From Candidatus Woesearchaeota archaeon (GTDB lineage Archaea; Nanobdellota; Nanobdellia; Woesearchaeales; UBA12501), in contig JAUSFM010000016.1 in NCBI GenBank assembly GCA_030651375.1, positions 1-64,000 of the forward strand: a stretch of DNA of 64,000 nucleotides. The letters run 5' to 3'. Each line of letters starts with the position of its first letter. Position 1 is the first letter of the stretch. Below the pieces are notes generated by a model, which saw only the letters and a program-made list of their open reading frames with translations, was not told where the DNA came from and did not search any database. The position numbers and the translations under genes are program-made. Positions 25,997 through 33,728 of the stretch are shown here, in pieces.

Positions 25997-26056
25997 AATA
26001 AGATACAGAGTAAAATTAAAATACTACCTCTGTTTTTTTAGTCATGTGCTGAGAGT

Positions 26057-26428
26057 ATGTATCTGATACACCAATCCCCATCATCACGGAGAGTCCCGTA
26101 TGTGCTTGCTGCTGGCCTTGCTGTTGCTGCAATAGCCTGCATGGAAAAAGCTGTTTCATTCTACTCTACAGCACGAACGCTGGTGCCAACAGATGAGCAC
26201 GTGCAGCATTCTCTTGAGGCCATTTTGAGATGGCGTGATGCCGCAGGACAGCGGATTGAAACGGTTGACGTTCTTCTGAAAACACAGGCGTATGACTATG
26301 CACGCGATACTATCCAAGCGCCATATTTAACGGGTGCGGCAGCGACTGGGGCAGGTGCAGCAGCCTGCTTGCTTATCGCGGTGTATGTGGTCGCAGGAAA
26401 AAATAAAAGAATAAAAAATAGAAAATAA
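26057..26428 (+). CDS. Hypothetical protein with two membrane helices
   Basis: This 123-residue protein has a hydrophobic segment at about 14-30, a soluble central part (35-90), a second Ala/Gly-rich segment at 91-113 and a Lys/Arg tail. The positive tail suggests that both ends face the cytoplasm. No family is recognised. It lies just downstream of the tRNA-Val repeat region. Confidence 0.55.
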   Translation: MYLIHQSPSSRRVPYVLAAGLAVAAIACMEKAVSFYSTARTLVPTDEHVQHSLEAILRWRDAAGQRIETVDVLLKTQAYDYARDTIQAPYLTGAAATGAGAAACLLIAVYVVAGKNKRIKNRK

Positions 26429-26438
26429 AAATAGAAAG

Positions 26439-26765
26439 TTAATTGCACTGCGTGTTCAGGTCACCAAGCTCTTTTTCCAAATCTTTGACTTCACGATCGA
26501 GTTTCAGCACCTTGAATTTTTGCAGGCGCTGTTGAAGAGCCGCAGTTTCCATGAGCAGTTCCTTCTGCTCTTTTCCAAGGATTTGCTTTTTGGTTGCCCA
26601 AGTCGCGTTCAGTGTCGGAATAGCATCGCATCCAGTCAGAGCCTGCTCGTTTGTTTCCCCCGCACTGTTTTGCACGGCACTTGGGTGAGAGGGATCGTCA
26701 CTCGTTGCGCACGCAGAGAGGAACACTGCAGCCAACACCAGAAGAATTATCATTGTTTTTTTCAT
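26439..26765 (-). CDS. Lipoprotein-like protein with C-terminal coiled coil
   Basis: This 108-residue protein has an N-terminal hydrophobic segment ending in the lipobox-like LSAC (Cys19), then a Ser/Pro/Thr linker and a coiled coil at 60-105. It is probably lipid-anchored and faces the outside. Its ATG overlaps the HAD gene's stop (ATGA), so the two are co-translated. The function is unknown. Confidence 0.65.
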   Translation of the reverse strand: MKKTMIILLVLAAVFLSACATSDDPSHPSAVQNSAGETNEQALTGCDAIPTLNATWATKKQILGKEQKELLMETAALQQRLQKFKVLKLDREVKDLEKELGDLNTQCN

Positions 26766-27475
26766 GCTTTCACCTTTTTATCGCTTAAGCGTTGTATGAG
26801 TTTTTCAGCGTCAGTCACTTTTTTGACGAAATAATCAGGAATTTCGTAGTCATCTGCCGGCTTTGCTTTCGCGTACCTGCCCTGCAATACCCGAACGGTG
26901 GTCATGCCGAGCTGGTTGGCAATTTTTATTTCATCAGCAATCTTGTCGCCAATGCAGATAACATCTGCCGGAGCCATGTTCATTTTTTTGAGGAAATCCT
27001 CAAAGCATTCGCGCTTGGTCAGCTCGAGCGTGCTGTATTGGTCAACGCCAATGAAGTGGAATAGTGGGCGCAGCTTGAGCGCGTCAATTTTTTTGTTCTG
27101 GCGCTCATACCCACCAAAGGTAACCAGTCCCAGCTTATATTTTTTTCGCAGGCGCAGCAGCATAGTGCGGACACCGGGGAACAATTTGATTGAGGTAATG
27201 CCAAGAGCAGGAAGAAAATAGATTTTTTCTGCACGCGAACATATGGCACCGGCGCTTTTTCCAGCACCAAGCTGTTTACAGACGAGGTGCGTTGCTTTTA
27301 TTACATTGGGCTCCTGTTTGAGGATTTTTTGGTAGGTGGTGAACACTTTTTTCGGGGAACAGTTCAGAAGAGGAGCAATCTCAGTGCTAATGTGCTTCAC
27401 CACGCGGGCAAACACTGTGCCGGTGCAGTCATACAACGTGTCGTCCAAGTCAAATATAATGCCGCTGATGTTCAT
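26762..27475 (-). CDS. HAD-superfamily hydrolase
   Basis: This 237-residue protein is likely a phosphatase. Motif I is DLDDTLYD (nucleophile Asp near residue 9), motif II LVTFGG, and motif IV IGDKIADEI. The middle cap is helical. The closest pattern is the phosphoglycolate-phosphatase/YjjG-like group; substrate is not determinable. I chose the ATG at 27475 (MNISGIIFDLDD), since upstream frame contains unlikely sequence. First gene of a pair with a lipoprotein. Confidence 0.85.
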   Translation of the reverse strand: MNISGIIFDLDDTLYDCTGTVFARVVKHISTEIAPLLNCSPKKVFTTYQKILKQEPNVIKATHLVCKQLGAGKSAGAICSRAEKIYFLPALGITSIKLFPGVRTMLLRLRKKYKLGLVTFGGYERQNKKIDALKLRPLFHFIGVDQYSTLELTKRECFEDFLKKMNMAPADVICIGDKIADEIKIANQLGMTTVRVLQGRYAKAKPADDYEIPDYFVKKVTDAEKLIQRLSDKKVKA

Positions 27476-27591
27476 GTGGCCTCTTTTTTGTGTTTTTTGC
27501 TGTTTTTTGTTTTTTCTGTTTTTGAGATTTATAAAGTTGTTTGTCACGTGCGGCAACAAACTTTAAATACCCTTCGCGCACCGAGAAGAGT

Positions 27592-28122
27592 ATGAAGAGT
27601 GTAAAAAGAGGATTGCAGCTGGATACGCCGACACTTCCCGGCCATCGCGTGGTGGCACTGCCCGCGCCGTGGGGCCGCAGGATTCTCGCGTTTCTCATCG
27701 ACCTTATCATTCTCAACATATTCGTGACCGGCTCGTTTCAGAATGTGATTAGAAAATTGCTGCCGGCAGACGCATCGTATCACACGATTCAGTCAGCGCT
27801 TGAAAACCAGCCAGCACTGGCAACGGCCATTTTTTTCGTTGCGCTGCTCTCCGGCATTTTTGCTGTACTCTATTTTTCCATTCTGGAAAGCCAGTTGGGA
27901 TATACCGTCGGAAAACTGTTCATGCAGATTCGCGTTGCGCCGCTATACCATGAGCCGCTGACGTTCTGGAAATGTATGGTGCGCAGCCTCATGATGATTC
28001 CAGTATTCCCGTTCATTATCTTATGGATTGCTGACCCGCTGTATGCCTTGTTTTCGCCGCTCCGGCAGCGATTGCTGGAGCAGTGGAGCAAAACAATGAC
28101 TGTGAGTTATGTCGTCGTATAA
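27592..28122 (+). CDS. RDD family membrane protein
   Basis: This 176-residue protein has the RDD signature GRRILAFLIDLIILNIF at about 23-42 and the second conserved block QLGYTVGKLFMQIRV near 100. Three hydrophobic stretches follow the RDD pattern. RDD proteins are small membrane proteins, some linked to ion transport. The ATG at 27592 comes about 28 nt after a TATA-like CTTTAAATAC. sppA begins 13 nt downstream, so they form an operon. Confidence 0.82.
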   Translation: MKSVKRGLQLDTPTLPGHRVVALPAPWGRRILAFLIDLIILNIFVTGSFQNVIRKLLPADASYHTIQSALENQPALATAIFFVALLSGIFAVLYFSILESQLGYTVGKLFMQIRVAPLYHEPLTFWKCMVRSLMMIPVFPFIILWIADPLYALFSPLRQRLLEQWSKTMTVSYVVV

Positions 28123-28135
28123 AGGAGGGATTCAT

Positions 28136-29071
28136 ATGGAAAAACAATCACCAAAAACACCGTGGCTGACTATCATTCTTGTGCTCGTGGTGTTGAGCAT
28201 CTTCAGCGTGATTATCGCCGGCGGCATCGGCATGTTTCTCGGCATGGGCGGCAGTGAAACACCCGGCACGGGCAATGTCGCAATCATTCCGATTGAAGGC
28301 CCGATTGTCACCACACCAAGCACTGGACTGGGGCAACGCGAATCGGTATCGGATGATGTTATTGGCCTGATTGAAAAAGCACAAAAAGATGTCAGCATAA
28401 AAGCGATTGTCTTTTCCATTAATTCTCCGGGCGGCAGCCCGGTAGCATCGGATGAAATTGCAACAGCAATCAGACAGACAAATGCAAACAAGACAACAGT
28501 TGCGCTGATTCGTGACCTCGGTGCATCGGGCGCGTTTTGGATTGCAACTGCGACAAATCATGTTGTTGCGAATCCGGCATCATTCACCGGCTCCATTGGT
28601 GTCATTGGCTCGTATCTCGAATTTGGAAACTTCCTCGATGACCACAATGTGACCTACCGGCGGCTCACCGCAGGAAAATACAAAGACATGGGCAGCCCGT
28701 TCAAAACAATGACCGCGGAAGAACAGCAACTCTTCCAGCAAAGTCTCGATGAGTTGCACACGCTGTTCATCAATGCGGTTGCGGAAAACCGAAAGCTTTC
28801 ACCAGAAACTGTGCGCACACTTGCGACTGGCCAGTTTTACACTGGTATACAGGCAAAGAAATATGGGCTGGTTGACGATCTTGGAGGTATACAAGAAGTG
28901 CGTGCATACCTGAAACAGCAACTGAAGACCGACGTCAAATTTGTGTCCTTCAAAAAGCCGAAGGGATTGTTTGAGCGGCTGGCAAGCAGCTTTTCAAATC
29001 TCGGCTTTAGTGTGGGGCAGGGAATTGGGGCGAGCTTGAAGGAAGAACCGAACACCAAGATGATGGTTTAA
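28136..29071 (+). CDS. sppA: Signal peptide peptidase SppA (S49 protease)
   Basis: This 311-residue membrane-anchored serine protease degrades leftover signal peptides. A transmembrane helix is at 10-36. Conserved S49 blocks: FSINSPGGSPVASDEI near 93-108, GASGAFWIA with nucleophile Ser131, FTGSIGVIG near 150, and AGKYKDMGSP supplying the catalytic Lys (about 181). The length is that of the short archaeal/Gram-positive form. AAAGGAGGGA lies 6 nt before the ATG at 28136. Confidence 0.93.
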   Translation: MEKQSPKTPWLTIILVLVVLSIFSVIIAGGIGMFLGMGGSETPGTGNVAIIPIEGPIVTTPSTGLGQRESVSDDVIGLIEKAQKDVSIKAIVFSINSPGGSPVASDEIATAIRQTNANKTTVALIRDLGASGAFWIATATNHVVANPASFTGSIGVIGSYLEFGNFLDDHNVTYRRLTAGKYKDMGSPFKTMTAEEQQLFQQSLDELHTLFINAVAENRKLSPETVRTLATGQFYTGIQAKKYGLVDDLGGIQEVRAYLKQQLKTDVKFVSFKKPKGLFERLASSFSNLGFSVGQGIGASLKEEPNTKMMV

Positions 29072-29113
29072 GTTTTTATTTAATTTATTTTTTTAATTCT
29101 TTTTGGTTAGTTT
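29072..29113 (+). terminator. T-rich terminator after sppA
   Basis: T-tracts (TTTTTATTTAA, TTTTTTTAATTCTTTTT) directly follow the sppA stop, as in archaeal intrinsic terminators. The convergent regulator gene ends at 29115. Confidence 0.5.
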
Positions 29114-29114
29114 T

Positions 29115-29516
29115 CTACTTCAGTTCTTCATCAATCTCTTTCGCAATGTTCAGAAGCTCAAGACAGGATTCGTTGATGTCTTTCCGGAGCTGTTCAACAA
29201 CGGCTTCGAGGTTTGCCACGCGGAGAATGTAACCGCCTGGAGTGTGAATGATTAAGCCAGTACCAGCAAGTTTGTGCAAATGGAACACAACGGTGCCGCG
29301 GCTCAGGTTCGTGCGCACGGCGAGCTCATCTGATGTCAGCGCGCGGTGGCGCTTTGCGTTTTTCAGCAGTTCAAGAAAGACACGGAAGCATGATTTTTCC
29401 TTGTCACGCTGGCCAAACAGGCCGAGAGAGCTTCCAAACCATTGCAGCTCGTCGTTAATATTGCGCGCCGGAGGCTGATGGATTCTCACAATGGTGATGC
29501 GCTGCTGGCGGATCAT
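29115..29516 (-). CDS. Winged-helix transcription regulator, probable heat-shock repressor
   Basis: This 133-residue protein has a winged helix-turn-helix at about 45-105: TSDELAVRTNLSRGTVVFHLHKLAGTGLIIHTPGGYILR, an ArsR-like layout. A C-terminal amphipathic helix (107-133) probably dimerises. It is divergent from grpE-dnaK, and two palindromic operators lie between them, so autoregulation and control of chaperones is the simplest reading. The ATG at 29516 is preferred; upstream frame has no ATG and contains an operator. A TATA-like TTTATATAG lies about 30 nt upstream. Confidence 0.82.
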   Translation of the reverse strand: MIRQQRITIVRIHQPPARNINDELQWFGSSLGLFGQRDKEKSCFRVFLELLKNAKRHRALTSDELAVRTNLSRGTVVFHLHKLAGTGLIIHTPGGYILRVANLEAVVEQLRKDINESCLELLNIAKEIDEELK

Positions 29517-29556
29517 GGTTTTCAAGGTATTTAAAGGGACGCCCCTATATAAAAGT

Positions 29557-29573
29557 GTTGATTTCAAGTCAAC
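29557..29573. promoter_or_regulatory. Operator 1 of the grpE-dnaK/regulator intergenic region
   Basis: GTTGATTTCAAGTCAAC, a near-perfect palindrome (GTTGA arms pair with TCAAC). It abuts the upstream side of the regulator's TATA element (29545-29555). Confidence 0.75.
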
Positions 29574-29600
29574 GAAAGGTTTATATATGACCTCTGATTT

Positions 29601-29617
29601 GTTGATTTAAAGTCAAC
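29601..29617. promoter_or_regulatory. Operator 2 of the grpE-dnaK/regulator intergenic region
   Basis: GTTGATTTAAAGTCAAC, identical to operator 1 except for the central base, 44 bp away (about four helical turns). It lies where grpE transcription should start, downstream of the TATA element TTTATATATG at 29580-29589. Binding here would block initiation. Confidence 0.75.
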
Positions 29618-29636
29618 TGAAAGTGGGACGAAACAT

Positions 29637-30206
29637 ATGGAACAAAAAAAACACGAACAGAAAAATGAATCAAAGCAAGAGAAGCACGAAAACAAAGAAC
29701 AGAAACATGCCCCTGAGCACACCCCTGATACCACGCCTCCGACCCCTGACAATATCAATACCCCTGACCTCGTCAACGACCTTACCAACACGGTCAAGCG
29801 CGTGCAAGCAGAATTTGAAAACTACAAGAAACGGGTACTGCGAGATCAAGACGCAAGCCAGAAGCACGCGGTCGCCAGCTTCATCAAAAAAATAATCCCT
29901 ATCATTGACACATTTGAGCTTGCACTGAAACACACTGATAACCACAACGATTTTGTCACGGGCATGACACTCGTGCATGAACAACTCAACGCGGTGCTCA
30001 AGCAGGCAGGTGTTGAAAAAATACAAAAAAATATTCCGTATAATCCTGAACTGCATCATGCGCTCCTCGCCGAGGAAAGCGACCAGCCGGAACAGACGGT
30101 CCTGAACGAAATCCTACCGGGCTACATGCTGTATGGTATGGTGCTGCGGCCGGCACAGGTAACAGTTGCAAAAAAAAGAGCACAAAAAAATGAAAAAAAG
30201 CAGTAA
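29637..30206 (+). CDS. grpE: GrpE nucleotide exchange factor
   Basis: This 189-residue co-chaperone releases ADP from DnaK. The N-terminal 45 residues are charged and Pro-rich. A long helix follows (about 50-95; VKRVQAEFENYKKRV), then the family core with IIPIIDTFELAL and the beta-wing region NPELHHALLAEESDQPEQTVLNEILPGYMLYGMVLRPAQVTV. It is first in the chaperone operon. The 3' end overlaps the next gene by 17 nt. Confidence 0.94.
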   Translation: MEQKKHEQKNESKQEKHENKEQKHAPEHTPDTTPPTPDNINTPDLVNDLTNTVKRVQAEFENYKKRVLRDQDASQKHAVASFIKKIIPIIDTFELALKHTDNHNDFVTGMTLVHEQLNAVLKQAGVEKIQKNIPYNPELHHALLAEESDQPEQTVLNEILPGYMLYGMVLRPAQVTVAKKRAQKNEKKQ

Positions 30207-30747
30207 CGAAAAAAGAGAAAAAATAACGATTGCCAAAGACACCCCAACCGAAGAAATCCTGAAACTATCCCCGGCATGCCGCTGCGGCGGATGCGAACAC
30301 GGATGCACCGTTGGTTCAGGAATCTTCCTCGACCATGAAATCATTCCGCTCGCGAAATTCCTCAACATCAGCGAAGAGGAGCTCAAGGAAAAACGCCTTG
30401 AAAAAGTTGAAAAGTTCAACACCACAAAATATCGGCCGAAAACAGAAAAAGGATGGTTTAAAAAATATGGAAAATGCACGTTTTACGACGAGAAAAAAGG
30501 GTGTACCATCCATGCGGTCAAGCCGTTTGAATGCAGAATTTCATCCGGCTGCAATGGTGTCGGAGAGGACATCATCGCGTGGTTCAATCTGAACCATTTC
30601 GTCAATGAGCATGATCCTGAATCCCTGCGCCAATACGCGCAGTATTTGAAAAGCGGCGGGAAGATGATTCCGGGTGGCGAGCTGGAAAAGCTTGTGCCGG
30701 ACAAGAAAAAAAGAAATGCGATATTAAACTACAAGATACTCAGGTGA
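30190..30747 (+). CDS. YkgJ-like cysteine-cluster protein
   Basis: This 185-residue protein has about eight conserved cysteines: [10 protein letters not shown] at about 29-38, YGKC near 96, KKGC, FEC and SSGC near 118. The pattern CxxC...C...C suggests a zinc or iron-sulfur centre, as in YkgJ (DUF/CxxCxxCC) proteins. No catalytic residues are clear. It is nested between grpE and dnaK with overlap upstream and a 5-nt gap downstream. I chose the ATG at 30190; an earlier TTG at 30166 is less likely. A second, shorter member is at 48701-49171. Confidence 0.72.
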   Translation: MKKSSNEKREKITIAKDTPTEEILKLSPACRCGGCEHGCTVGSGIFLDHEIIPLAKFLNISEEELKEKRLEKVEKFNTTKYRPKTEKGWFKKYGKCTFYDEKKGCTIHAVKPFECRISSGCNGVGEDIIAWFNLNHFVNEHDPESLRQYAQYLKSGGKMIPGGELEKLVPDKKKRNAILNYKILR

Positions 30748-30752
30748 AAAAA

Positions 30753-32630
30753 ATGGCAAAACAACACACACAAGGAAAAGCAATCGGCATTGATTTAGGA
30801 ACAACCTTTTCAGCAGTCGCGGTTATGGAAGGCGGAAAGGCAACGATTATTCCTAATTCAGAAGGCGACCGAACAACGCCCAGCGTTGTTTCAATCAAGG
30901 GCAACGACCGCATTGCGGGAAAAGTGGCGCGAAACCAGGCTATCATAAATCCGGGCAACACGATTCGCAGCATCAAGCGCCACATGGGCGAAAAAGGTTT
31001 CGTCGTGGCAATTGAAGGCGAAGATTTTACACCGCCGCAGATTTCTGCAATGATTCTCCAGAAAATGAAGCGCGATGCAGAAGCATATCTTGGCCACCCA
31101 GTTAATGATGCAGTTATTACCGTGCCTGCGTACTTCAATGACAGCCAGCGCCAGGCAACGAAAGATGCTGGCGCGATTGCAGGGCTGAATGTTATTCGCA
31201 TTATTAACGAGCCAACCGCAGCAGCGCTTGCGTACGGCCTTGATAAGGGCCATGACCATACGATTCTCGTATTCGACTTCGGCGGCGGAACATTCGACGT
31301 GTCCGTGCTGGAACTCGGCGACGGTGTCTTCGAAGTAAAAGCAACCTCGGGTGATAACCACCTCGGCGGCGATGACATTGACGACGCTATTATCGACTGG
31401 CTTGCGGTTGATTTCAAAAAAGAAACAGGAATTGACCTGCGCAATGATCCAGTCGCGCACCAGCGCCTGAAGGAGGCGGCAGAGCGCGCGAAGATTGAAT
31501 TGTCCGCGGCGCAAACCGCAACAATAAACCTGCCGTTTATCACGGCGGACAAAAACGGCCCGAAGCACCTCACCAAAAATTTGAGCAGGGCGCTGTTTGA
31601 AAAAATAAACGAGCCGATTTTCAAGCGGCTTGAAGGCCCGACCAAGCAGGCATTGCGCGATGCAAAGATGGAAACCGTTGACAAAGTTATTTTTGTCGGC
31701 GGCTCAACCAGGATTCCTGCAGTGGAACAATTGGTGAAAAACCTGCTCGGCAAAGAAGGTGACAAGTCGGTCAATCCCGATGAAGCAGTTGCCATTGGCG
31801 CTGCAATTCAGGCAGGTATTCTCGGCGGAGAAATCAAGGACGTATTGTTGCTTGATGTCACGCCCTTGAGCCTTGGCATTGAAACCCTCGGTGGCGTGTT
31901 TACGAAACTCATCGAGCGCAACACCACGATTCCGACCAAAAAAAGCCAGGTGTTCAGCACTGCTGCGGACAATCAGACCGCAGTTACCATCAACGTTCTC
32001 CAAGGAGAGCGCAGCATGGCGGCTGACAATAAACCCCTTGGCAAATTTGACCTGATGGGCATTCCACCGGCGACGCGCGGCATTCCCCAAATCGAAGTCA
32101 CGTTTGACATTGACGCTAACGGCATTGCCAGCGTCAGCGCCAAAGATCTGGGCACGGGCAAGGAACAAAAAATTACGGTCACCGGCTCGGGCAACCTGTC
32201 CAAAGACGAAATCGAGCGCATGCGCAAGGAAGCAGAAGCAAATGCTGCTGACGACGAGAAAAAGCGCAACGAAATCGAAACAGTCAATCAGGCGGATTCG
32301 TTTGTGTACACCACTGAAAAAACAATGAAAGACTTCGAAGGCAAAGTGGATGAAAAAACACTCACGCCATTGAAGTCAACGGTTGAGGAATTGAAAAAAC
32401 TGCTTGAGCCGGCGAACAAAGACTTCGATGCTATCAAGAAGCGGCTTGATGAAGCGACCAAGCTGATGCAGGAAGCGGCAACGGAACTGTACAAGAAAGC
32501 AGGGCCGGCGCCGGACTTTTCCAATATGGGCGGTGCTGCAGGCGGTGCCAGCGGTGGCCACGGAAAAAAGAAGAAAGGCAAAGATGACGAAGCCGTGGAT
32601 GCCGACTTTAAAGCATCGGATGAGAAATAA
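30753..32630 (+). CDS. dnaK: Chaperone DnaK (Hsp70)
   Basis: This 625-residue Hsp70 has the phosphate motif [13 protein letters not shown] near 12-25, [22 protein letters not shown] and the substrate domain after about 390 ([22 protein letters not shown]). The C-terminal lid is normal and ends in a Gly-rich then Lys/Asp tail. The ATG at 30753 with AGGTG upstream is preferred to a GTG 9 nt earlier. DnaK in archaea is generally taken as bacterial in origin; here grpE and dnaJ are nearby, with dnaJ 3.6 kb downstream. Confidence 0.96.
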   Translation: MAKQHTQGKAIGIDLGTTFSAVAVMEGGKATIIPNSEGDRTTPSVVSIKGNDRIAGKVARNQAIINPGNTIRSIKRHMGEKGFVVAIEGEDFTPPQISAMILQKMKRDAEAYLGHPVNDAVITVPAYFNDSQRQATKDAGAIAGLNVIRIINEPTAAALAYGLDKGHDHTILVFDFGGGTFDVSVLELGDGVFEVKATSGDNHLGGDDIDDAIIDWLAVDFKKETGIDLRNDPVAHQRLKEAAERAKIELSAAQTATINLPFITADKNGPKHLTKNLSRALFEKINEPIFKRLEGPTKQALRDAKMETVDKVIFVGGSTRIPAVEQLVKNLLGKEGDKSVNPDEAVAIGAAIQAGILGGEIKDVLLLDVTPLSLGIETLGGVFTKLIERNTTIPTKKSQVFSTAADNQTAVTINVLQGERSMAADNKPLGKFDLMGIPPATRGIPQIEVTFDIDANGIASVSAKDLGTGKEQKITVTGSGNLSKDEIERMRKEAEANAADDEKKRNEIETVNQADSFVYTTEKTMKDFEGKVDEKTLTPLKSTVEELKKLLEPANKDFDAIKKRLDEATKLMQEAATELYKKAGPAPDFSNMGGAAGGASGGHGKKKKGKDDEAVDADFKASDEK

Positions 32631-32660
32631 ATTTTAATTTTTTTCCTTTTTATCTTTTTA
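32631..32660 (+). terminator. T-rich terminator after dnaK
   Basis: A run of T-tracts (seven, five and five T separated by short breaks) directly follows the dnaK stop. The next gene has its own promoter at about 32690, so this ends the chaperone operon. Confidence 0.6.
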
Positions 32661-32692
32661 CGGCATCGTCCGCAAGCTCAAACCAAAAGATA

Positions 32693-32744
32693 TATAAACT
32701 AAAACGTACACGTATAAACTAAAATGGACACGTATAAACTAAAA
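32693..32744. repeat. 20-bp tandem repeat spanning promoter and start codon
   Basis: TATAAACTAAAA occurs at 32693, 32713 and 32733, exactly 20 bp apart. The first copy contains the TATA element, and the ATG (32724) is inside the second. It could be an operator array for the HTH protein encoded here, or slippage. Confidence 0.6.
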
Positions 32745-33278
32745 ATCACAAAACTGAATTTTACGAGGCTGGAGCAGGCGATTTTTTCCCTGCTCTGCGT
32801 GCGCGCCGGTGAACTGTTAAGCCAGCGGGACATAGCCAAAGTACTGCGAGTCTCCCCGACCGCTGTTTCAAAACCGCTCAAAAAATTAAAAAAGTACTCC
32901 CTCATCAAAATCAAAAAAACAAAAACCATCAATTTTATCTCGCTCAACCGGGAAGAACAATGGGTGATGCAGCTTAAGCGGGCTGAAAACCTGAAAAACA
33001 TATACCTTTCAAGAGTCTTGCCGTATCTGGAAGAAGAGCTTCCTGGCGGGACGATCGTTCTTTTCGGGAGTTATTCACGGGGTGACGACACCACCACCTC
33101 TGACCTTGATCTTGCAGTGATTGGGAGAAAAGACAAACTGCTTCATCTTGAACCCTACGAAAAAATATTCGCACGGCAAATAAACATCAACTTTTATGAT
33201 TCTTGGAAAGATATTGGTATTCACCTTAAAAATAATCTCTTGAATGGCATTGTATTAACGGGAAGTGTTGACTTATGA
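32724..33278 (+). CDS. HTH-MNT nucleotidyltransferase (antitoxin-like), module 1
   Basis: This 184-residue protein has an N-terminal winged helix (about 12-75: LLSQRDIAKVLRVSPTAVSKPLKKLKK) fused to a minimal nucleotidyltransferase. The MNT motif is GSYSRG at 115-120 with SDLDL (Asp127, Asp129). In HEPN/MNT pairs, the MNT protein counteracts the HEPN RNase, often by nucleotide addition. Its stop overlaps the HEPN gene start (ATGA). The HTH may repress its own promoter through the 20-bp repeats. Start is leaderless, TATA being about 28 nt upstream. Confidence 0.85.
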   Translation: MDTYKLKITKLNFTRLEQAIFSLLCVRAGELLSQRDIAKVLRVSPTAVSKPLKKLKKYSLIKIKKTKTINFISLNREEQWVMQLKRAENLKNIYLSRVLPYLEEELPGGTIVLFGSYSRGDDTTTSDLDLAVIGRKDKLLHLEPYEKIFARQININFYDSWKDIGIHLKNNLLNGIVLTGSVDL

Positions 33279-33709
33279 GGCCGTTAAAATCTTTCGATGA
33301 ATTCATAAAACAAGGCACTGTACGAAAAAGTATGCCTGATAAGGAACGTGCATCAAGCTTACTCTTTCAAGCTGAAAGAAAATTATGCTCTATTCACGAG
33401 CATGTCGAAAAAATCGGCATTAAAAATGAAAATGCGGATGATTATATTGAATACTCATATGATATTCTCATGTGTTTGGTGCGCGCAAAAATGTTTTCCG
33501 AAGGGTATCACTCATCCGGTCACGGTGCCCACGAAGCCGAAGTTGCGTATGCACGCTTGATAGGCCTTAATGAACAGGAAGTCGCTTTTTTAGATGGCAT
33601 TCGCTATTTTAGAAATGGCATTCTTTATTATGGAAAATCAGTTGATGAAGAATACGCTAAAAAAGTTATTCAATTTTTAGAAAAAATGTATCAAACATTA
33701 AAAAAATAA
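33275..33709 (+). CDS. HEPN domain protein (toxin-like), module 1
   Basis: This 144-residue helical protein has a HEPN fold: four-helix pattern and the motif region R113-N-G-I-L-Y-Y-G. The common RNase motif is R-x4-6-H; here tyrosines stand where His is expected, so activity may be altered. It overlaps the MNT gene by 4 nt. A second, diverged pair is at 47722-48692 with the same RN-x3-YYG form. Confidence 0.78.
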   Translation: MRPLKSFDEFIKQGTVRKSMPDKERASSLLFQAERKLCSIHEHVEKIGIKNENADDYIEYSYDILMCLVRAKMFSEGYHSSGHGAHEAEVAYARLIGLNEQEVAFLDGIRYFRNGILYYGKSVDEEYAKKVIQFLEKMYQTLKK

Positions 33710-33728
33710 GATGGGTGAGGAAACTATT

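Noticed and set aside
30740-31795. 351-codon open frame antisense to dnaK
   Set aside because: It overlaps the most conserved part of dnaK and mirrors its codon bias.
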